Notes: a model not told the origin generated them from the sequence alone. Positions 1 through 5,944 are shown, counted from the stretch's first letter. The stretch is DNA of 12,967 bases from JAOZHU01 sp964632845 (GCA_964632845.1 CAZWDU010000029.1:1-12967), one strand, 5' to 3'. Numbers and translations are program-made.

Positions 1-2
1 AG

Positions 3-134
3 TTTCTTGGCAAAGTAGACTACCAGTTTACCCACCGCATGAACGTCGGAAACCTCAAGGGCACCTCAGGAATCCGAGAAGTCGTAGACGCCATCCGCAG
101 CAGAAAAACGGTTCAGGAGAAGCGAGCCCAATGA
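3..134 (+). CDS. 3' end of an unidentified gene, truncated by the window edge
   Basis: An open frame runs from the window start to a TGA at 132-134 and gives 43 residues ending in VQEKRAQ. The stop overlaps the ATG of the following ATPase gene in an ATGA arrangement, typical of translational coupling within an operon, which is the main reason to accept this frame as coding. The visible C-terminus is basic and probably helical (REVVDAIRSRK). I do not recognise the family. In comparable archaeal elements a primase or primase-polymerase gene often precedes the ATPase, so that is a guess for the missing part, not an identification. Confidence 0.55.
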   Translation, partial: FLGKVDYQFTHRMNVGNLKGTSGIREVVDAIRSRKTVQEKRAQ

Positions 135-1753
135 TAAGCGGCAAACTAAACAAGATAGAGAAAGAAGTCGAAGAAAAAGACGTCTATATCCCAAGGCCGA
201 CAATCATCACACCCGAGTTCATAGCCGAGGAAATTTGGAACCGAAGAGACCCGCCGCAATACCTGGTCTACCGCTTTAACGACGACCGATTTGAAACGCT
301 ATGGGAAATTTCTCTCGGTGAAACTAACGCCAAAGGACAAAACATCATCTACATTCCCGTTTTCAATGACTCGCTCAAAAAAGGCTTGGTCATCGTTCCA
401 ACAGGATACACCGAAACAAGTTTCACGGAGATATTTTGGGAGATAGATGAATTTGCCCTTCTAAGCTATGACCCATGCGGACAAGACGCCCTTGTTAAAC
501 TGCTATCGAGGATATGTGTTGGATCGTGGTTTCTTGACCGCTTCGTCGCCGACCCAATCTATGACATAGCCGGCAGCGGAAAATTCGCACCCATAATCCC
601 AATCCGTGGGCCAAGCCAGAGCGGAAAAAACCGCTTAGCCTTTGTCCTGCGGCTGCTAAGCTACAAGCCCTATTTTGAAATGTCCACCTACAGAATCCCC
701 AGCCTCTACCGACCAATGGACCTCTGGCAAGGCACATTGGTGCTTGACGAGGCAGATTTCGCCAATACCAATGAGAAAAGCGAACTTGTACATTTCCTCA
801 ACTGTCGAGCAACAGGAACACCTTTGAGTAGACAGAACCCAACCAACGCAAATATCACAGATACATTCAGCAACTTTGGCTTAACGATCTTGACGCAACG
901 CAAACCCTTCGACGACAACGCAACGGAGAGCCGAGCCCTACCCTTCTACAGCGAAACCAGCGACAAAAAACTCCCAGTAATCGAAACCGATGACATGCTC
1001 AAACGCGGGCTAGAATTACAAAATAAGCTCCTCTATCTAAGGATGAAATACTACCGCCTCGTCACAATCAACAAGGAAGCATGGGTCAACGAATTATGCG
1101 ACCACCGCTTAGTTGCTTCTCTTCTTCCGCTTCTCGCTTTGAGCAACCATGAACCAAGCCTAAAGGACACTATCACTAAGACGGCTAAAGAGGTTGAGAG
1201 GGCTAAAGTTGAAGAAAAAGCCAATAGCATGGACGGCTTAATCGTCAATTTCCTTTGGGAAAAAATAGGCGACCGTCTGTTTGAGAAGTGGCGTCCAAAC
1301 ATCTTCTACTTCCTAGAAAAAACCGAGATAGAAACCGTTGATGAAAGAGAAACAGAACACAAGACAGCCTTAACAACTAAGCATTTGTCAGACCAGTTCA
1401 AGTGGAGTTCCCAAGCCATCCGAAAAGCATTGGCCAGTTTAGGAATCGTTGAAAAAGGCTTAGTGAACTCCATTAAAGTCGATGGACGCACTCAACGGGT
1501 AATATTCTTCGATCCAGCAAGGCTTGAGAAGCGACTCAGAGAATTCATAGTCAACTACAAACCCAACACGGTTACAGAAGTTACGGGAGTTACAGATTCT
1601 AAGCCCAGCGTACAAGACAGCCCTCTATTCAATTGTGGCACAAAAAGTGATGCGCCGCTCAAAAAAACCGTAACTTCCGTAACTAGCGTAACCGACGATC
1701 AACCTTCCGATTTTATGGACAATTTTGAGTTGCCGGGAGACGAGCCTGAATGA
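131..1753 (+). CDS. P-loop ATPase of a mobile-element replication module (primase-associated helicase type)
   Basis: This 540-aa protein is probably the element's replication ATPase or helicase. The Walker A-like loop is G160-PSQSGK-N167, Walker B is LVLDEADF (D206, E207), a sensor-like segment LTILTQ follows near 251-256, and an arginine in SRAL (R268) could act as a finger. The order matches the small helicase domains fused or linked to primases in plasmids and proviruses. Residue 167 is Asn where Ser or Thr normally binds Mg, which is odd. About residues 411-460 look like a winged helix (TTKHLSDQFKWSS, then RKALASLGIVEKG). The tail is disordered and carries two Val-Thr repeats (481-488 and 514-521) encoded by the iteron-like DNA. 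The ATG overlaps the upstream stop and the TGA overlaps the next ATG. Specific family and activity are inferred; no primase domain is visible in this polypeptide. Confidence 0.75.
   Translation: MISGKLNKIEKEVEEKDVYIPRPTIITPEFIAEEIWNRRDPPQYLVYRFNDDRFETLWEISLGETNAKGQNIIYIPVFNDSLKKGLVIVPTGYTETSFTEIFWEIDEFALLSYDPCGQDALVKLLSRICVGSWFLDRFVADPIYDIAGSGKFAPIIPIRGPSQSGKNRLAFVLRLLSYKPYFEMSTYRIPSLYRPMDLWQGTLVLDEADFANTNEKSELVHFLNCRATGTPLSRQNPTNANITDTFSNFGLTILTQRKPFDDNATESRALPFYSETSDKKLPVIETDDMLKRGLELQNKLLYLRMKYYRLVTINKEAWVNELCDHRLVASLLPLLALSNHEPSLKDTITKTAKEVERAKVEEKANSMDGLIVNFLWEKIGDRLFEKWRPNIFYFLEKTEIETVDERETEHKTALTTKHLSDQFKWSSQAIRKALASLGIVEKGLVNSIKVDGRTQRVIFFDPARLEKRLREFIVNYKPNTVTEVTGVTDSKPSVQDSPLFNCGTKSDAPLKKTVTSVTSVTDDQPSDFMDNFELPGDEPE
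1571..1692. repeat. Two opposed arrays of 9-bp-period pentamers, an interrupted palindrome inside the ATPase gene
   Basis: GTTAC occurs at 1571-1575, 1580-1584 and 1589-1593. Its reverse complement GTAAC occurs at 1670-1674, 1679-1683 and 1688-1692. Both arrays have an exact 9-bp period. The reverse complement of 1569-1595 matches 1668-1694 at 22 of 27 positions, and the symmetry centre falls at 1631.5, next to a CAATTG palindrome at 1630-1635. Both arrays are in frame as Val-Thr-X repeats, but all three Val codons are GTT in the left array and GTA in the right one. That codon switch creates the inverted symmetry. A binding site for a replication initiator, or an origin, is possible; a purely protein-level repeat is the alternative. 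Confidence 0.6.
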
Positions 1754-1893
1754 GCGAATCTTGCGCTGACTCTGAAGTTTACCCTGACGGCTATGAGGAA
1801 GCCTTAGCGGATTGCACCGTTCTTGCTGCACAACTACTCAAGATGGCACTAAAAGCCGCAGAAACCAAAAACGGGCGATCCGGAGTCGCTTAA
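1750..1893 (+). CDS. Small acidic 47-aa protein of the integrative element, unknown function
   Basis: The ATG at 1750 overlaps the ATPase stop in an ATGA arrangement and the frame ends in TAA at 1891-1893. The product starts MSESCADSEVYPDGYEEALA, continues with a probable amphipathic helix (DCTVLAAQLLKMALKAAETK) and ends RSGVA. It has two cysteines and no membrane segment. The stop is followed after 15 nt by the integrase start, so the ORF fills the gap between two element genes exactly. The coupled start and tight packing support a real gene. I do not recognise the family; small helical regulators or replication accessory proteins are common in this position. Confidence 0.6.
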   Translation: MSESCADSEVYPDGYEEALADCTVLAAQLLKMALKAAETKNGRSGVA

Positions 1894-1908
1894 GAGAGGT
1901 GGGAGGGA

Positions 1909-3162
1909 ATGGCTGGACTTACACCGGAAGAAAGCATATTTGGCAACAAAGCCGAAACAGAAAGTAAGTCGTCCCCCAAGCGAGACGTCGGCACCAGCCC
2001 CCTATGCCCACGATGTCACTCCAAAAGAGTCTGGAAAGACGCCAAACGATACACACCTAACGGCTTTGAAATCCAACGCTGGTCCTGCAGAGACTGCACA
2101 ATGCGCTTCTCAGACCCAAACGACACAAAAAGAGCCAAAGAAGCAGCGGCTAGATCTGTTGAAACAGTTGATACGCAGTCATTAAAAAGCAAAACTGGCA
2201 TAGTTACTACTCGCCAAATATGCGTCACTGAGATGAAAAACTTGGCAGCAGAACAACAAACTGAAGTTCTGCTTAGGAACGAAGCAGCGATAACCAACGG
2301 AAAAATCGTCGAATACGAATTCTGGCTAATGAAACGCGGATATGCCCAAAGCACCATCGAAGGCAGAATAAAAGTCATGAAGCGGCTAGTCAAGCTCGGA
2401 GCAAGCCTGTTTGACCCAGAGTCGATAAAAGAAGTTCTAGCAAAGCAAACATGGAGCGACGGCAGAAAAGAATACGTCACAGAAGCATACTCAAACTTTC
2501 TGATAATGACCGGAGGCAAATGGGATCCACCGAAATACTGCAGAGTTGAAAAGATACCCTTCATACCCACAGAACAAGAAATCGACCAACTCATTGCCGG
2601 TTGCGGAGGAAAAACATCTGTCGTTCTTCAGATACTCAAAGAAACAGCAATGCGAATAGGTGAAGCTTGGAAACTCAAATGGATCGACATAGACTTCGTT
2701 AACTCAACCCTACGCGTCACACCAGAAAAAGGTAGCCACGCCCGAATGTTCAAAATATCAAGCAAATTACTAGCGATGATATCAGCGCTCCCCAGAAAAA
2801 CAGACAAGCTATTCGGCACCTACGACCTGCGAGGATTCAGAAGCTCCTTCATTAAACAACGCAAAAGAACAGCGCTCAAACTCGGAAATCCACGGATGAT
2901 ACAGATAACCTTTCACACCTTCCGCCACTGGAAAGCAACCATGGAGTACCATAAGACCAAAGACATCCTGCATGTCATGAGATTGCTGGGCCACAAGAAC
3001 ATCAAAAACACGCTCATCTATACCCAGTTGGTAACTTTCGAAGACGACGAATATATCTGCAAGGCAGCCGAGAGTGTTAAAGAAGCCAAAGAACTTATCG
3101 AAGCGGGCTACCAATATGTATGTGACATGGAGAGCCTTAAACTCTTCAGGAAACGAAAATGA
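1909..3162 (+). CDS. Tyrosine recombinase (integrase) with N-terminal zinc ribbon
   Basis: This 417-aa site-specific recombinase most likely integrates and excises the element at tRNA-Cys. Residues 33-63 form a zinc-ribbon-like knuckle pair (C33-PR-C36 and C60-RD-C63). Residues about 130-205 look like the SAM-like core-binding domain. The catalytic domain spans about 218-385 and has R249 (in ETAMRIGEAW), a candidate beta-hairpin lysine K274, the H336-TF-R339 box, H362 (LLGHKN) and nucleophile Y371 (TLIYTQ), so the full catalytic set is present. The tail ends KLFRKRK, as in many archaeal integrases. The ATG at 1909 is preceded by GAGGTG at 1896-1901 with a 7-nt spacer and by GGAGG at 1902-1906. 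The gene is intact, unlike SSV-type integrases, which are split by integration. Confidence 0.93.
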   Translation: MAGLTPEESIFGNKAETESKSSPKRDVGTSPLCPRCHSKRVWKDAKRYTPNGFEIQRWSCRDCTMRFSDPNDTKRAKEAAARSVETVDTQSLKSKTGIVTTRQICVTEMKNLAAEQQTEVLLRNEAAITNGKIVEYEFWLMKRGYAQSTIEGRIKVMKRLVKLGASLFDPESIKEVLAKQTWSDGRKEYVTEAYSNFLIMTGGKWDPPKYCRVEKIPFIPTEQEIDQLIAGCGGKTSVVLQILKETAMRIGEAWKLKWIDIDFVNSTLRVTPEKGSHARMFKISSKLLAMISALPRKTDKLFGTYDLRGFRSSFIKQRKRTALKLGNPRMIQITFHTFRHWKATMEYHKTKDILHVMRLLGHKNIKNTLIYTQLVTFEDDEYICKAAESVKEAKELIEAGYQYVCDMESLKLFRKRK

Positions 3163-3186
3163 TGCAAAAGTATATGGATTTGTCCG

Positions 3187-3226
3187 TGGAGCTGGGGATG
3201 GGAGTTGAACCCATATATAGCAGCTC
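3187..3226. other. Putative attachment site (att) overlapping the tRNA-Cys 3' half
   Basis: The position is inferred from the convergent integrase/tRNA arrangement: the integrase ends at 3162 and the tRNA 3' terminus is at 3187. Tyrosine recombinases of this type usually cross over in the anticodon or T-loop region, and the sequence from there to the 3' end is then duplicated at the far end of the element. Here that would be some or all of 3187-3226. The second copy must lie left of the window, so the repeat cannot be confirmed from this sequence. Confidence 0.4.
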
Positions 3227-3262
3227 TGCAGGCTGCCGCCTGAACGGTTCGGCCACCCCAGC
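3187..3262 (-). tRNA. tRNA-Cys, anticodon GCA, with encoded CCA
   Basis: Read on the - strand, the acceptor stem GCTGGGG pairs with CCCCAGC. The anticodon stem GCAGC/GCTGC encloses loop CTGCAGA with anticodon GCA. A five-base variable region (TATAT) and the T arm ATGGG-TTCAACT-CCCAT follow. The discriminator is U73, an identity base for cysteine, and the genomic sequence continues directly with CCA. The short variable arm excludes Leu and Ser. The D loop lacks the usual adjacent G18-G19 pair (it reads GAACCGTTCA), which may affect the elbow contact with the T loop. The 3' end faces the integrase gene, consistent with the tRNA being the integration target and its 3' part being rebuilt from the element's attachment site. 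Confidence 0.95.
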
Positions 3263-3285
3263 GCAGAGACTCTAGGTTGAGACTG

Positions 3286-3301
3286 AAATAAAAATATTAT
3301 T
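3286..3301 (-). promoter_or_regulatory. Box-A-like promoter of tRNA-Cys
   Basis: An A/T-only 16-bp run (aataaaaatattattg-like on the + strand) lies 24-39 nt upstream of the tRNA 5' end at 3262. This is the expected distance for an archaeal TATA box driving a stable RNA. It starts right after the stop of the membrane-protein gene that ends at 3305, so the tRNA probably has its own promoter. Confidence 0.5.
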
Positions 3302-3304
3302 GGC

Positions 3305-3646
3305 TCACATGCCACGTGGCACTATTTGTTTTTCAGTTCCAGCAGCCTCTTCTTTCTCCACACCGTTTGCTCGCATCATCTGCCTAAAACTGTAAACAAA
3401 AGCTACAAACCAAAACACCGCAGCAGTTAATCCTAATGCAAAGCTTATCATGTTATCCATGAGGAAGTAGGCAATTTGGAAACCGCAGATCGCCACGAAA
3501 GTTAGAAGGCACCCGCTTGCACTGAATCCTCTCAAAAAGTTTCTGTTCTTTATAACAGTCCTCAACAGCAGAATCAAACCGATAAAGTTGGCGATGCTAG
3601 CAAAATTCAACGCTATATCTATACTATTCACTTTCTTGTTCTCCAT
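3305..3646 (-). CDS. Small membrane protein with three predicted transmembrane helices
   Basis: The 113-aa product has hydrophobic segments at about residues 10-29, 42-63 and 66-87, short basic connectors (KNRNFLRG) and a charged, probably cytoplasmic tail (VEKEEAAGTEKQ). No catalytic motif or recognised family is visible. The ATG at 3644-3646 follows AAGGTG with very short spacing. The gene begins 28 nt after the end of the ThiF-like gene on the same strand, so the two may share a transcript, although a functional link is not implied by the sequence. The reading frame has membrane-protein composition throughout, which supports a real gene. Confidence 0.65.
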   Translation of the reverse strand: MENKKVNSIDIALNFASIANFIGLILLLRTVIKNRNFLRGFSASGCLLTFVAICGFQIAYFLMDNMISFALGLTAAVFWFVAFVYSFRQMMRANGVEKEEAAGTEKQIVPRGM

Positions 3647-3674
3647 TCACCTTGACATCGCATCTCTGCAGCGA

Positions 3675-4715
3675 TTACTGGTTCACATTAAGCCTTTTGA
3701 GGATTTCCCTATACGCGTTCAACGCTGCTTCCTCGTCATGAACGTTTTTTATAAGCATGCGCCCACCGCTGAACAAGCTAACTTCCAAACCATCATAATC
3801 AAATATTACTGCCAAACGCGATTTCACACGCAAATTAAACTGCTGCTTTATCGCGGGATAAACCTCAGCAAGGTTCAGGCTTAACGGTTTTTCAGGATTC
3901 ACGTTCGCCGTGTTTTGTCCACAGAGCCAAACAAGCTTCCCACCCAGCCTATGCAGCGAAGTGCGTTGGCAAGCGGGGCAGCCTTCACGTTTCAAAACAT
4001 CTATAGCCGTAAATGTCATGTCATTGAAATCGCAGACCATAAGTTTGCCCTTCAAAGGCGTACCTATGCCCGTTAACACTTTTATGGTTTCCATGGCTTG
4101 CATTGCGCCAATTATGCCTGGCGTAGCACCAACCACTCCGCGAGTGCTGCACTTCAACAAATCGTTATCCAGCAAGTTGGGCAGTATGCACTCTAAACAG
4201 GGCGTGCTGGGCGGAGCGAACACTGAGAGGTTTCCTTCTATGCCGATGGCTGCGCCGAACACGTACGGCACACCAAGCTTTATGCATTCGCGGTTGACTA
4301 TATAACGGGTCTGCATGTTGTCTAAGCCGTCTACGACACAGTCTACGCCAGATAGCAGCGCTTCAACATTGTCCGCGTGTAAATTCTCTGTTATCGGCTC
4401 AGTTTCTATGAGTGGGTTTAGTTTTGTAAGTTGTTTTGCGGCGATTTCCGCTTTCGGGTAACGCAGGTCACGTGTGGTGTAGAGGATTTGGCGGTGGAGG
4501 TTTTGGGGTTCCACTGTGTCTTGGTCTATTAATCGCAGGTGTCCAACTCCAGCAAGCGCTAAGTAGAGTGAGGAAACGGTGCCTAATCCGCCTACGCCGA
4601 CAACGGCTACTTTTGCTTTCGCTAGTTTCCGTTGTCCCTCTGCGCCTAGTTCTTTCATGGCTGTTTGACGGCTGTAGAATTCGGAGGCGAACGCTTTTTT
4701 GTCCGCTGGGTCCAT
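3675..4715 (-). CDS. ThiF/MoeB/HesA-family E1-like adenylyltransferase with C-terminal extension
   Basis: Family members adenylate the C-terminal glycine of ubiquitin-fold sulfur carriers (MoaD, ThiS, archaeal SAMPs) for molybdopterin, thiamine, tRNA thiolation or protein tagging. The numbering that follows starts from an upstream in-frame TTG at 4754; subtract 13 for the annotated start. The nucleotide loop is G53-VGGLG, with D77-QD, N85-LHRQ including R88, and DGLDN at 142-146. Zinc ligands are C186/C189 (CLEC) and C259/C262 (CPAC), and C202 in KCSTRG is the probable catalytic cysteine. Residues about 271-359 form an extra domain (LVWLCGQN, then LFSGGRMLIKN and EEAALNAYREIL) seen on many prokaryotic HesA/MoeB-like proteins; it is not a rhodanese. 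The ATG at 4713-4715 is preferred because it starts MDPADKK at the usual family length. No sulfur carrier is encoded nearby, so the pathway is undetermined. Confidence 0.9.
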   Translation of the reverse strand: MDPADKKAFASEFYSRQTAMKELGAEGQRKLAKAKVAVVGVGGLGTVSSLYLALAGVGHLRLIDQDTVEPQNLHRQILYTTRDLRYPKAEIAAKQLTKLNPLIETEPITENLHADNVEALLSGVDCVVDGLDNMQTRYIVNRECIKLGVPYVFGAAIGIEGNLSVFAPPSTPCLECILPNLLDNDLLKCSTRGVVGATPGIIGAMQAMETIKVLTGIGTPLKGKLMVCDFNDMTFTAIDVLKREGCPACQRTSLHRLGGKLVWLCGQNTANVNPEKPLSLNLAEVYPAIKQQFNLRVKSRLAVIFDYDGLEVSLFSGGRMLIKNVHDEEAALNAYREILKRLNVNQ

Positions 4716-4755
4716 TGTTATTTGTGCCTCATGCTGAGTGTTATTACTGTGCAAG

Positions 4756-4765
4756 TTTTTATTAT
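4756..4765 (-). promoter_or_regulatory. Box-A-like element upstream of the ThiF-like gene
   Basis: On the - strand the sequence ATAATAAAAA lies 41-50 nt upstream of the ATG at 4713-4715. This would place a transcription start near 4733-4736 with a short leader containing GAGG about 11 nt before the ATG. The call rests on composition and distance only. Confidence 0.4.
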
Positions 4766-4771
4766 GGATTT

Positions 4772-4797
4772 CCCACTGTGGCTGAGCGCTGAGTGGG
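4772..4797. terminator. Short inverted repeat between the TPR-like and ThiF-like genes
   Basis: CCCACT at 4772-4777 and AGTGGG at 4792-4797 form a 6-bp stem around a 14-nt spacer that itself contains AGCGCT. It lies 40-65 nt downstream of the TPR-like gene stop, and a T5 run on the - strand lies between the gene and the dyad. It could be part of a terminator or an operator for the ThiF-like gene. Stem length alone is weak evidence. Confidence 0.25.
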
Positions 4798-4836
4798 CTG
4801 GATAAAAAGGAAGGCGTGGTTTTGTTTTGTGTTTGC

Positions 4837-5217
4837 TTAGAAGCTGCTTTCGAGTTTTTCTTTTGTTTCTTTGATTTTCTTTTCTAGTTCTGCTACTTTT
4901 TCGGTGTTGCCTAAAGCTTTGTGGCAGTCTTTTGCGTAGTCTAGTGCACTTACGGCGAAGCGGTCGTAGCCTTTTTTGAGTGAGAGTTCTGCTGATTTCG
5001 TGAAGTGTTCGATTGCGTTTTCGTATTCTTTCAGGGCGAAGCTGCATTCGCCTGCTTTGTAGTACATTGTTGTGGCGTCGAAGTAGTTTTGGGCTTTGTG
5101 GTAGAGTTCTGCTGTGCGTAGGAAGAGTTCTCTTGCTTCTGGGTATTTGCCTGATTCCATGATGTTGTTTGCGTCTTTGTGCATTTTAACTGGGTCTTCT
5201 CTTACTTTTTCGGTCAT
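4837..5217 (-). CDS. TPR/SNAP-like helical repeat protein
   Basis: The 126-aa soluble all-helical protein has about three helix-turn-helix repeats. One is near 10-42 (ANNIMESGKYPEARELFLRT), one near 43-82 (AGECSFALKEYENAIEHFTK) and one near 83-108 (RFAVSALDYAKDCHKALGN). The A-x-x-x-x-x-x-G-x-Y/F-x-x-A spacing is typical of TPR or alpha-SNAP-like repeats. It ends in a charged coiled coil (about 105-124). Such small TPR proteins act as protein-protein adaptors; the partner is unknown. The ATG at 5215-5217 has no strong Shine-Dalgarno sequence, and the gene diverges from the ECF transporter gene across 108 bp. Confidence 0.8.
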   Translation of the reverse strand: MTEKVREDPVKMHKDANNIMESGKYPEARELFLRTAELYHKAQNYFDATTMYYKAGECSFALKEYENAIEHFTKSAELSLKKGYDRFAVSALDYAKDCHKALGNTEKVAELEKKIKETKEKLESSF

Positions 5218-5287
5218 GTTGTTGCCAACTCGCTATTATCTTGCTGCGCACTAACATTTAGATTTTCCCCTACGCACACCGCATAAA

Positions 5288-5300
5288 GATATTCATATAG
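5288..5300 (+). promoter_or_regulatory. Box-A-like promoter of the ECF transporter gene
   Basis: The AT-rich segment agatattcatata ends about 26 nt before the GTG at 5326-5328. This suggests a leaderless or very short-leader transcript beginning near 5320-5326. No Shine-Dalgarno sequence is visible before either the GTG or the internal ATG at 5338, which fits leaderless initiation. Confidence 0.4.
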
Positions 5301-5325
5301 CACAGTTGCAGCTATACTAACCGCG

Positions 5326-5859
5326 GTGACTAACGAAATGGTTGAGAAAACCAAAGGAAGACAACTAGCACTGCTGCAACTAGTCCTTGCTGGAATCATG
5401 GCCGCGCTTGTGGCCGTGGCAACATTCTTCGTGCAAATTCCCAATCCAGCAACACACGGATACATAAATTTCGGCGACATAATGATTTTCGTAAGCGCCT
5501 TAGCCTTCGGTCCAATAGTTGGCGGTTTAGCTGGCTCAATTGGCTCATCAATAGCGGACATAGCAGCTGGTTACGCTTATTTTGCCCCATTCACCTTTGT
5601 GATAAAAGGCATTGAAGGCGTAATTGCGGGGCTAATATCTGACCGAGTGAACATGAGGCGGGATGTGCTCGCAGTTGTCTTAGCCGGCTCAGAAATGATA
5701 TTAGGCTACTTTCTGGCAGAGTTCTTTCCGCTTCAACTGGGCTGGGCAGCCTTAACAGAAGTCCCAGGCAACATATCCCAGATAATCGTAAGCGCGATAA
5801 TAGGCATCCCCATAGTCTTGCTTATACGCAAAAGATTACCCGCGCCGTTTAAACAGTAG
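5326..5859 (+). CDS. ECF-type transporter S component (vitamin or cofactor uptake), substrate unknown
   Basis: The 177-aa integral membrane protein has five to six hydrophobic segments at about residues 14-37, 50-62, 64-82, 88-105, 113-135 and 148-167. The GYINFGDIMIFVSALAFGP motif followed by GGLAGSIGSSIADI resembles the substrate-binding (S) subunits of energy-coupling-factor transporters, which capture vitamins and similar small molecules in the membrane. No ECF ATPase or T subunit is present in the window, so it would have to use a module encoded elsewhere. The GTG at 5326 gives MTNEMVEKTK; the ATG at 5338 (residue 5) is equally possible. No riboswitch-like structure was recognised upstream, so the ligand cannot be assigned. 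Confidence 0.8.
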   Translation: MTNEMVEKTKGRQLALLQLVLAGIMAALVAVATFFVQIPNPATHGYINFGDIMIFVSALAFGPIVGGLAGSIGSSIADIAAGYAYFAPFTFVIKGIEGVIAGLISDRVNMRRDVLAVVLAGSEMILGYFLAEFFPLQLGWAALTEVPGNISQIIVSAIIGIPIVLLIRKRLPAPFKQ

Positions 5860-5902
5860 CTTCAAGCCCATAGAACATCAATAGCACAAGAGTTTTCCCA
5901 TA

Positions 5903-5912
5903 ACTTAAAAGC
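5903..5912 (+). promoter_or_regulatory. Box-A-like promoter of the HypE/PurM-like gene
   Basis: ACTTAAAAGC lies 33-42 nt upstream of the ATG at 5945. A start about 25 nt downstream would give a leader of roughly 10-15 nt. No good Shine-Dalgarno sequence precedes the ATG, consistent with a short-leader transcript. The 85-bp gap after the ECF gene suggests independent transcription. Confidence 0.45.
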
Positions 5913-5944
5913 TAGAGCTACACCATTCTAAATTGTGATTCATT

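Larger units (their letters stand above)
1..3186 (+). mobile_element. Right end of an integrative element inserted at the 3' end of tRNA-Cys
   Basis: The block holds a replication-type ATPase gene, a small ORF and a tyrosine recombinase gene, all on the + strand and linked by ATGA overlaps or a 15-nt gap. The recombinase gene is the last one and ends 24 nt before the 3' end of an intact tRNA-Cys on the - strand. Archaeal integrative plasmids and proviruses typically recombine into tRNA 3' halves, with an intact integrase gene next to the tRNA. The left end, and with it the second attachment site, lies outside the window, so the element's size and type (plasmid or virus) cannot be judged. No capsid or conjugation gene is visible. 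The outer boundary inside the tRNA is inferred; the recombination core may lie up to several tens of bases into the tRNA. Confidence 0.75.

Noticed and set aside
1571..1692. CRISPR-like reading of the spaced repeats
   Set aside because: The units are 5 bp with 4-bp gaps and the two arrays are inverted; there are no long repeats or spacers.
1940..2185. 81-residue + strand frame inside the integrase zinc-ribbon region
   Set aside because: It is low-complexity Thr/Lys/Pro composition in an alternative frame of a clear gene, with no start signal.
2016..2594. 192-residue open frame on the - strand inside the integrase gene
   Set aside because: The integrase frame has the full catalytic set and a strong ribosome binding site; the antisense frame has no recognisable motif and is a shadow.
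2809..3315. 168-residue - strand frame spanning the integrase 3' end and the tRNA
   Set aside because: It would read through a tRNA gene and lies antisense to the recombinase active-site region.
4716..4754. N-terminal extension of the ThiF-like protein from TTG at 4754
   Set aside because: The 13 extra residues are not typical of the family, and the ATG at 4713-4715 has a GAGG upstream and the usual start position.
4436..4792. 118-residue Leu/Arg/Val-rich frame antisense to the ThiF-like gene
   Set aside because: The composition arises from the opposite strand of a conserved adenylyltransferase; there is no start signal.
5214..5561. 115-residue - strand frame that could be joined to the TPR-like gene as an upstream gene
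   Set aside because: It is antisense to the ECF S component and covers its promoter; the transporter frame explains the region.
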